Shown: piece after piece, positions 45,529-51,874 of the stretch
How positions within the stretch are numbered: the first letter of the stretch is position 1
Layout: each line of letters opens with the position of its first letter
From: Bacteroidales bacterium
GTDB taxonomy: Bacteria; Bacteroidota; Bacteroidia; Bacteroidales; UBA4417
Length of the DNA stretch: 51,874 bases
Direction: 5' to 3'
Assembly (NCBI GenBank): GCA_030654075.1
Contig: JAURYB010000133.1
Coordinates: 1 to 51,874 of the forward strand
Notes under the pieces: model-generated
Told to the model about the DNA's origin: nothing
Seen by the model: the letters and a program-made list of their open reading frames with translations, nothing else
Database searches by the model: none
Program-made: the position numbers and the translations under genes

Positions 45529-46514
45529 TTCAACCGGATAAAGAATACATTCATATTAATGGATCTTTCAAGAGAAAAGTTGTTTTTCGAGTTGGTTTGG
45601 ATGCAGGATTTTTCTCGGAGTACAATAATATGATTCTGGCAATGGCCTGGTGCTTAAGAAATGAGTATCAGTTTCAGCTATTCTCAAAGAATTCGAATTT
45701 TGGATATGATAAAGGCTGGACAGATTATTTTATTCCTTTCTGTACAGAAGTTAATACCAAATTCCATTTAAAATATAACCACCGCCCTTATCCATACGGT
45801 GCACCTAAATACTTTCCATATTTTATAAGACAATTGAAGAAATATAACTTATGGGATAAGAAATTTGATTATACTCCCCCTTTTTACAGGTTGCAGAAAA
45901 AAATGGGATTTGGTAAATTGCTTACTCAGGATATTTTTGAAATGGTTCGTCAACAGAGTCCAAATGAAAATGTTAAAATAGCAGAACTTGGATTTAGTGA
46001 TAATTTCAGAAACTTATGCAGACTACTTACCGATTTAACGTGGCGGTTTAACCAGGAAACGCAGTTGGTAATTGATGAAATGATCAAAGAATTGGACCTT
46101 CCGTCCAACTATGTCGGGTTTCATATCAGAGGTGGTGATAAATTCGTTGAATATCCTCTCGTGCACATCAGCTCTTATATAAAAAAAGCTGAAATGTATA
46201 CTGAAATCAGGAATGCATTTGTTCTAACTGATGATTACCGGTTAATAAGCGAATTAAGGACATCCTTTCCTGAATGGCGTTTTTACACATTATGCCAACC
46301 TCAGGAAAAAGGTTATTATCACGCTGAATTTATGAAAGTGAATATGACAGATAGGAAAACAAGTCATATTCGCCTTTTCACATCGATGGTGGTACTTGAA
46401 AAATCATCCCATTTTATTGGCACTTTTAGTTCAAATCCTGGTATGTTTATAGGAATGAGAATGTTACCTGAAAATTGCCATGGAGTAGATTATGATGAAT
46501 GGCAGATTTGGTAA
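45525..46514 (+). CDS. Fucosyltransferase-fold (GT23/NodZ-like) glycosyltransferase
   Basis: This 329-aa protein starts at an ATG that overlaps the ATPase stop; a TTG at 45504 is less likely. The C-terminal half follows the NodZ/FUT8/O-FucT superfamily pattern: GFHIRGGDK (His200, Arg202, Asp205), FVLTDDYRLISELR, then the last motif FIGTFSSNPGMFIGMR. These bind the GDP-sugar. The N-terminal half is less conserved and reads the acceptor. GDP-fucose as donor is inferred from the superfamily; other GDP-sugars are possible. Confidence 0.7.
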   Translation: MIQPDKEYIHINGSFKRKVVFRVGLDAGFFSEYNNMILAMAWCLRNEYQFQLFSKNSNFGYDKGWTDYFIPFCTEVNTKFHLKYNHRPYPYGAPKYFPYFIRQLKKYNLWDKKFDYTPPFYRLQKKMGFGKLLTQDIFEMVRQQSPNENVKIAELGFSDNFRNLCRLLTDLTWRFNQETQLVIDEMIKELDLPSNYVGFHIRGGDKFVEYPLVHISSYIKKAEMYTEIRNAFVLTDDYRLISELRTSFPEWRFYTLCQPQEKGYYHAEFMKVNMTDRKTSHIRLFTSMVVLEKSSHFIGTFSSNPGMFIGMRMLPENCHGVDYDEWQIW

Positions 46515-46861
46515 GATATCAATAATAGAATTTTTAAGAATCAGGTAAATAAATAGGATGGAATGAATGCTTATTGTTTTATAAACATTCAAGTCTTTAA
46601 ACGAATGAAAATTTTTTATCGGGTGGGAGACGTAATTTTAGAATACTCATATTTATCTTTGGTGTAATTCAAAGAATAAAATCTGTTATTATTTTTGCTT
46701 TTATATGCAGTATATTTATATTTAAGGTTGATTTTAAATGTTAATGAGATTCATGCTTTTACAACTCATTATAGAGATAATTTAGAAAAACTGAATAGTT
46801 TTCACGATTTTTAATATTCTTACGACTTATAACAGCAAAAATTTAACTCTAATTTACTTCT
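46515..46861 (+). promoter_or_regulatory. Gene-free gap with internal -7 candidates
   Basis: No gene is seen in these 347 bases. TATCTTTG (46654-46661) and TATTTTTG (46690-46697) both match TAnnTTTG, but neither has a well-spaced TTG upstream. A secondary promoter for the distal glycosyltransferase genes is plausible. Confidence 0.4.
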
Positions 46862-48049
46862 ATGCCTAATGCACTAATCTATTCTTCTACTTTTGATGGT
46901 CATAGACAAGTATTTGTATTTGTTATTTCGCAGGTATTAAACGAGTTAGGATACAAAATCCACATAGCAGGTAATTTTAAGGAAGAAATTACAAATTCAT
47001 TTTATATTGAAAAGCTCAAAAAAAACAAATCTGTTATTTTGATTGATACGAGTTTAAATGCACAAGGTTCAATGAATATAACAGTAACTGATTTTATTGC
47101 TATACAAAAAAACAATAATATTGATTTGACTGTATTTTCAGAAGGCGACCATCATATTCCATTATTTAATTCGCAAATCCTTAACAAACAAAACAGATTA
47201 AGAGGGAGAACCGTAGGGATATTCCTTAGGCCTTTTTATTATTATGAGAAATTGAGTTTCATTAATAAACTCAGATATTTTAAGAATTTGAAGAATAGAT
47301 GGAAAACAGATAATCGTTTATTTCATGGCTTCCTTTTAAAGTATTTTAGACTTTTAGATTCGGCGTTATATATTGATGAAAATTTTGTTTCAAGTCATTC
47401 ATTTAGTAAGTGGTTACCTGATGTTTTTCAGCAATACGCGGAAACACTGGTTGTTGAAGAGAACCCGGAGCAACGTGTTTGGATCGAAAAACTTAATGAT
47501 TTTAAAGAAAAAAACAAAGACAGATTTATTTTTCTCTATTTTGGCACTGCTCAAAAGAGAAGGGGATATGACATGCTATTAAAAATGGCAGTCGAAAATA
47601 AGGCCTGCTTTATACATTGCGGATTAACTGATTCCAAAGAAAAATATGATTATGATGTTAGTGAATTAAAATCTAGACTTCAAGATGAAGGTAGACTAAT
47701 GGAAACTAACCAATATATATCAGATCCGTTATGTATTGAGCACTTTTTTAAATCAGTGAATCATTTAGTGCTTCCCTATCGTAACTTTTTAGGGTCAAGT
47801 GGTGTGATGCTGCAGGCTCTATATTATCGAATTCCAGTTCTTGTTCCGGAAAAAGGGATTATGGGATATAGGGTTAAGAAACATAACCTTGGTTTAACCT
47901 ATAATGGAGATTATGATTCCCTGATCGAACAGTTTAAGAAGTTTAAAGATACTCCTAAAGACTCTTATACTAATGGAATTGATCTTTATATGCAATATCA
48001 ATCAAAAGTTCGATTGAAAGAAATATTGATTAAAGAATTGTCAGTTTAA
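46862..48049 (+). CDS. GT-B glycosyltransferase, GT4-like
   Basis: This 395-aa protein has the two-Rossmann layout of family 4 transferases. The N-terminal domain starts ALIYSSTFDGHRQVFVFVI. The C-terminal domain has IFLYFGTAQKRRGYDMLLKM (about 222-241) and the donor-binding LPYRNFLGSSGVMLQALYYR (about 308-327) followed by PVLVPEKGIMGYRV. The usual EX7E motif is modified (S-S-G-V-M-L-Q-A-L). The donor sugar is unknown. It is likely cytoplasmic or membrane-peripheral, adding a residue to the lipid-linked repeat unit. Confidence 0.75.
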   Translation: MPNALIYSSTFDGHRQVFVFVISQVLNELGYKIHIAGNFKEEITNSFYIEKLKKNKSVILIDTSLNAQGSMNITVTDFIAIQKNNNIDLTVFSEGDHHIPLFNSQILNKQNRLRGRTVGIFLRPFYYYEKLSFINKLRYFKNLKNRWKTDNRLFHGFLLKYFRLLDSALYIDENFVSSHSFSKWLPDVFQQYAETLVVEENPEQRVWIEKLNDFKEKNKDRFIFLYFGTAQKRRGYDMLLKMAVENKACFIHCGLTDSKEKYDYDVSELKSRLQDEGRLMETNQYISDPLCIEHFFKSVNHLVLPYRNFLGSSGVMLQALYYRIPVLVPEKGIMGYRVKKHNLGLTYNGDYDSLIEQFKKFKDTPKDSYTNGIDLYMQYQSKVRLKEILIKELSV

Positions 48050-48072
48050 TAACTTCTATAGATTAGCAAATT

Positions 48073-49482
48073 ATGATAGCACTATTTGTAAAAGTATTTC
48101 CGTATTTGCTTTTATTCTATTTTTTATACCGCTCTATTAAAGAACCGATATTTTTTTTAGGAATACCTTTCTTGATGTTCCTCGGTTCAAGCATTTTCTT
48201 TGAAAAAGTTTCAATATTTTCTAAATTTGGAAGAATGATAGGCATAATAGATAATAGCGATCTATTATTATTGGCATGGTTGATAATTTTTTGGATAATT
48301 TCCAGAAATTGGCATCTTATTAGACCAATCAGGATAAAGAATGATCTCTTCAAACAAAGCTTATTCAACTCAATGGATTACATTATTATAAGCTTAATGA
48401 TTATTTCAAGTATCGGATTAATTGTGGTTTATAGAGAATATGAAAATGTTGAAAATGTGTTTTCCGACTTTGTTACCTTGTTTTCTTTATTTTTAGGCTA
48501 TTTTATCATTAAAGATGTCATTCGCCGGTTTGGTTATTCTGAAATAGAAAAATTCTTATTTGCTATCATAATTGTTAACAGTATTGCCAGCATTCTCTAT
48601 ATACTTCATCAAGGATTACATTTTACAATCTACACGGGCGAAGAGTATGCTACTGAATTGTTTCAAGGGGAGGAAATTACAAGAACATTTTGGTTTATGC
48701 CTGTCTTATGTTTCTTCTCTATCTCTTTCCTTTTTGTTTTTAAGAGAACTAAACCTATTATCTTTTATCCATTACTCAGTTTAAATATATTGGCTCTTTT
48801 TATTTCTTATACCAGGTCTTTTTTGGTAATAGTGGTCATCCTTATTATTCTATATTATATTTTAGATGGTTACAAAAATAGAAATGTTTCTAAATTGACT
48901 AAAAATATCATTATTGCCAGTATAACAGGATTATTTTTTCTTATAATGACTTCTAATTTTTTCCCTACCAGTACGGATTATTTTTTAAGCCGTTTTACAG
49001 AAGTTAAAGAAAATCCAACTGATGAGTCTTCAAATTCTATAATTTATCGATTTGGGAAAACAAGTGAAATTCTCGATAAAATTGATAATGATAAACTGCT
49101 AATAGGATTTGGGCCGGTTACTGAGGCCCAATTAACCTGGGTTGAGGCAATGCGAAAAACAACTTATGATTTAGTCTGGACCGGAGTTGTGTTTCGATGG
49201 GGATACATTGGTTTAGTTTTATTTGTTTTACTTTATTTAATTTCAATTGTAAAAGCCTTTAATTTATTTATGAAAGGAGAAAGAGAATTATCACTTTTAT
49301 CTTTATTATTTCTATTAATGATTATTTCGCAATTAATAGAGAGTTTTGTGTCCTCAACCTTTTTGGCAGATAACCGTATAGCTATGGGTCTATGGTACTT
49401 GGCAATGTTATCCGGTTTAATAGAAATATCAGCAAAGAACGAAAAATTAACAGAACTCGAATTGGATAATGAAAAACTTTGA
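48073..49482 (+). CDS. O-antigen polymerase/ligase-like membrane protein
   Basis: This 469-aa protein has about 11-12 transmembrane helices and a large periplasmic loop (about 305-370, with RFTEVKENPTDESSNS and IYRFGKTSEIL) before the last helices, as in the Wzy_C/WaaL family. Wzy polymerases and WaaL ligases cannot be separated by sequence alone. It overlaps the following GT2 gene by 14 bases, so the two are coupled. Its presence beside an ABC exporter is discussed in the findings. Confidence 0.75.
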   Translation: MIALFVKVFPYLLLFYFLYRSIKEPIFFLGIPFLMFLGSSIFFEKVSIFSKFGRMIGIIDNSDLLLLAWLIIFWIISRNWHLIRPIRIKNDLFKQSLFNSMDYIIISLMIISSIGLIVVYREYENVENVFSDFVTLFSLFLGYFIIKDVIRRFGYSEIEKFLFAIIIVNSIASILYILHQGLHFTIYTGEEYATELFQGEEITRTFWFMPVLCFFSISFLFVFKRTKPIIFYPLLSLNILALFISYTRSFLVIVVILIILYYILDGYKNRNVSKLTKNIIIASITGLFFLIMTSNFFPTSTDYFLSRFTEVKENPTDESSNSIIYRFGKTSEILDKIDNDKLLIGFGPVTEAQLTWVEAMRKTTYDLVWTGVVFRWGYIGLVLFVLLYLISIVKAFNLFMKGERELSLLSLLFLLMIISQLIESFVSSTFLADNRIAMGLWYLAMLSGLIEISAKNEKLTELELDNEKL

Positions 49483-50548
49483 TTTGCCGAAAATAACTTT
49501 TGGAATTATTGTTGTAAATGGTGAGCCTTTTACACGCTACTGTCTTAGATCATTATATCCTTATGCACATGAGATTATTGTTGTGGAAGGAGGCCATGAA
49601 GATGCCAAGTCTGTATGCACACCTGATGGACATTCCGTTGACGGAACATTAGAGGAACTATATAAATTTAAAAGAGAAGAAGATCCTCAAAACAAATTAA
49701 CTATTGTAACGCGCAATGGATTCTGGCCAAAGACTGATGAGTTGGGTCGACATCGCACGCCACAATCACGGGCTTATGCAGAAAGAGCGACTGGTGATTA
49801 TTTATGGCAGATAGATATAGATGAATTCTATAAGGATGAAGATATGCAGGCTATTATTGAAATTTTAACAGCTGATCCTTCTATTACAGCAGTTACTTTT
49901 CCTACCCGAAATTTTTGGGGTGATACCATTTACAAGATAGATGGTTGGAATTTAAGAAGAGGAGCCGTAAATTTTCATCGATTATTTAAATGGGGAAAAG
50001 GTTTTCAATATGTTACCCACGAACCTCCAACAATAAATAATGAAAAGGGAATAGATTTAAGATCAATTCATTGGATTACAGGAAATCAAATGAAAAGAAG
50101 AGGAATTTATATGTATCACTATCCTTTTTTATTTCCCTGGCAGGTAAAACAAAAAACACTGATATATAAAGATGAAAAACCGGAACTATGTGCGGATATC
50201 TTAGAATGGGCAAATAATAATTATTATAAAATTACCAATCCATTCAATATTGAGAGGCATTATTGGTATCCAAGTTGGTTGGAATATTATCGGGGAAGTC
50301 ATCCAAAGGAAGTTTTGAATATGATGAATGATGTTAGAAGCGGGAAGATTACAATTGACTTAAGAGAAAATAGCGACGTTGAGAAAATACTTGGAGAACG
50401 GTTCTATACCGTTAAAACAACATTCATGAAGGTTAAGAATATTTGGAATATCAAGTACAAATATTATAAGTTTCAGTTTAGCAGAATTAAAAATATTCCG
50501 GGAAGGATTAAAAGAAATATAAACAGGCTGACAACTCATTTTTTTTAA
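49469..50548 (+). CDS. Family 2-like glycosyltransferase
   Basis: This 359-aa GT-A enzyme begins FGIIVVNGEPFTRYCLRSLYPYAHEIIVVEG (about 11-41, split at the first strand), has RAYAERATGDYLWQIDIDEFY with the metal-binding DID-E at about 116-119, and TFPTRNFWGDT. The last 40 residues are basic (KYYKFQFSRIKNIPGRIKRN), which may bind the membrane. Acceptor and donor are unknown. It continues the polysaccharide operon. Confidence 0.8.
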   Translation: MKNFDLPKITFGIIVVNGEPFTRYCLRSLYPYAHEIIVVEGGHEDAKSVCTPDGHSVDGTLEELYKFKREEDPQNKLTIVTRNGFWPKTDELGRHRTPQSRAYAERATGDYLWQIDIDEFYKDEDMQAIIEILTADPSITAVTFPTRNFWGDTIYKIDGWNLRRGAVNFHRLFKWGKGFQYVTHEPPTINNEKGIDLRSIHWITGNQMKRRGIYMYHYPFLFPWQVKQKTLIYKDEKPELCADILEWANNNYYKITNPFNIERHYWYPSWLEYYRGSHPKEVLNMMNDVRSGKITIDLRENSDVEKILGERFYTVKTTFMKVKNIWNIKYKYYKFQFSRIKNIPGRIKRNINRLTTHFF

Positions 50549-50703
50549 CAGAATGAATCAAATATGGAATTGAAGTGGAAAACATTAAATCCATAATTCG
50601 GATTATTAAATTTTTATAAAAGATTTGGCGCTACTATACATGAATTTGTATCATATTTGGATTTTCAAAATACGATATAAGTCCCTTCAATATTAACCTT
50701 TTA

Positions 50704-51874
50704 ATGAAAATCAGCTACCCAAAAGTTTTAATTTTAGGAGAAACCTTCCGCTTAAATGGTGGTGGTGGAATAACGTTAATCAATCTGTTTAAAGACTGGG
50801 ATCCGGCGTGTGTTGCGGTAGTTACTGAAAAGATAAATGAAACATCATTCCAAACCGGTTGTGATAAATTCTACCAGCTTGGTAATATGGAAATAAGAAT
50901 ACCATTCCCGTTTAACTTTATTAATAAAATTCAAACTTCAGGTGATTTTCATGTTAAAGAACCATCTAATACAAATCTACCGTCTCTTTCCTCAAATTCC
51001 TCAAAGAATTCATTACGGAAATTGAAATTCTTTTTAGAAATTGCATATTATAAAATACTCATTTTGTTAGGTCTGTATAACTCTAGTTATCGGATAGTTG
51101 TTTCCGATAAGTTGTTAAAATGGATCGAGGAATATTCACCTGATATTATTTATGCCCAGCCTTTCAAATTTTGTGATATGATTTTTGCAAGAGAACTGAA
51201 AGAAAAAACCGGAATCCCACTTGCAATTCATATAATGGATGATTCTGTTAATATTTTAAATAAGCCTAATTTATTATATGCATTTTGGAAAAATAAGATT
51301 AGAAATGCTTTTGAGCATTTAGTCGAAAGGACAGATATATGTTTAAGTATATCTGAATCAATGTCTGAGGAATATCTGAAACGCTACAACAGGTCTTTCA
51401 TTCCATTTAGAAATCCGGTTGAAATTAGTTCTTGGGAACCATTTGTTAAAAAGAATTGGACCCTTAATGATGAAGTAAATGTAGTATATACCGGTAGACT
51501 TGCAGTTCCAAACATAAATTCATTATTTACCTTTTGCCAGGTTATTGATGAATTAAATACTATCGGATATAGGATAAATTTAAATATTTATTCTATTGAT
51601 ACGAATGCGTCTTTTCTAGCTAAAATAAATAATTTCAGGACCGTACATATTCATAAAGCGGTTAAGTTTGCTCAAATTCCAGCCTTAATTACCCAATTTG
51701 ATTTTGCTTTTTTACCTATTGATTTTACCCTTAAAGGAATTAAATACGCCCAATTCTCTGTGTCAACTAAAACTTCTGAATATATGATTTCAGGGGTTCC
51801 TATACTTTTATTTGCCCCTGAAAATATAGCTCTTACAGAATATGCAAGAAAGAATAAATGTATGTTTATCGTAT
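50704..51874 (+). CDS. Glycosyltransferase, cut by the right window edge
   Basis: An open frame of 390 codons runs from ATG 50704 to the end without a stop, so the gene is incomplete on the right. It starts MKISYPKVLILGETFRLNGGG, with a glycine-rich GGGGITL loop (19-25) at the first Rossmann strand, then YAQPFKFCDMIFARELKEKT, SISESMSEEYLKRY (about 217-230) and the second-domain start NVVYTGRLAVPNINSL. The last part, VSTKTSEYMISGVPILLF, is the donor-site motif of GT-B family 4-like enzymes. The donor is unknown. Confidence 0.8.
   Translation, partial: MKISYPKVLILGETFRLNGGGGITLINLFKDWDPACVAVVTEKINETSFQTGCDKFYQLGNMEIRIPFPFNFINKIQTSGDFHVKEPSNTNLPSLSSNSSKNSLRKLKFFLEIAYYKILILLGLYNSSYRIVVSDKLLKWIEEYSPDIIYAQPFKFCDMIFARELKEKTGIPLAIHIMDDSVNILNKPNLLYAFWKNKIRNAFEHLVERTDICLSISESMSEEYLKRYNRSFIPFRNPVEISSWEPFVKKNWTLNDEVNVVYTGRLAVPNINSLFTFCQVIDELNTIGYRINLNIYSIDTNASFLAKINNFRTVHIHKAVKFAQIPALITQFDFAFLPIDFTLKGIKYAQFSVSTKTSEYMISGVPILLFAPENIALTEYARKNKCMFIV

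Overview
The window looks like a chromosomal segment of a Bacteroidota bacterium, most likely in or near Bacteroidales/Marinilabiliales. The evidence is: two proteins with C-terminal sorting domains of the type IX secretion system (T9SS); many upstream regions with the Bacteroidota -7 element TAnnTTTG instead of a sigma-70 -10 box; few Shine-Dalgarno sequences; a SerA of the Lys-type (IIIK) form next to SerC and a DUF1015 protein; a type B ribosomal protein L31 beside a GlmU-like protein; and AT-rich sequence. I see no rRNA, tRNA, CRISPR array, transposase or prophage gene.

Layout. 1-5.4 kb: isocitrate dehydrogenase (-), CCA-adding enzyme, a PF07929-like acidic protein and MiaA (+), separated by low-complexity intergenic repeats. 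5.4-7.4 kb: a secreted S9 (DPP5-like) peptidase. 7.9-15.8 kb: two polytopic glycosyltransferases, LigA and a TPR protein. 16-19.6 kb: a tiny T9SS-tagged protein facing a T9SS-tagged M14 carboxypeptidase, which follows dapA and a DUF6913 gene on the - strand. 19.8-26.3 kb (-): flavin reductase, an orphan peptide-binding lipoprotein, Lon, a GlmU-like left-handed beta-helix protein and L31. 26.4-33 kb: a LuxC-type acyl-CoA reductase diverging from a secreted protein of unknown function, then serC, serA, a stand-alone four-helix-bundle gene and DUF1015. 33-38.7 kb: a hybrid histidine kinase, YggS, and a Pit phosphate transporter with its DUF47/PhoU-like partner.

From about 40 kb to the right edge lies a surface-polysaccharide locus, all on the + strand and visibly more AT-rich: an outer-membrane export lipoprotein (Wza/OPX type), a Wzc-like co-polymerase/tyrosine kinase, an ABC exporter (Wzm/Wzt type), a fucosyltransferase-fold glycosyltransferase, a GT-B enzyme, a Wzy/WaaL-like membrane protein, a GT2 enzyme and a further glycosyltransferase cut by the window end. 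It is preceded by about 1.2 kb of non-coding DNA containing two strong dyads.

How the parts connect: serC and serA make phosphoserine, and no serB is visible; the DUF1015 gene is the candidate for the linked missing step. The secreted S9 and M14 peptidases and the peptide-binding lipoprotein are compatible with peptide use, although no permease is present. The least ordinary features are the intergenic inverted repeats (several families, one bracketing the four-helix-bundle gene), the mixed export logic of the polysaccharide locus, and the dyads upstream of it. I did not find a clearly new multi-gene system; the best leads are listed as findings.
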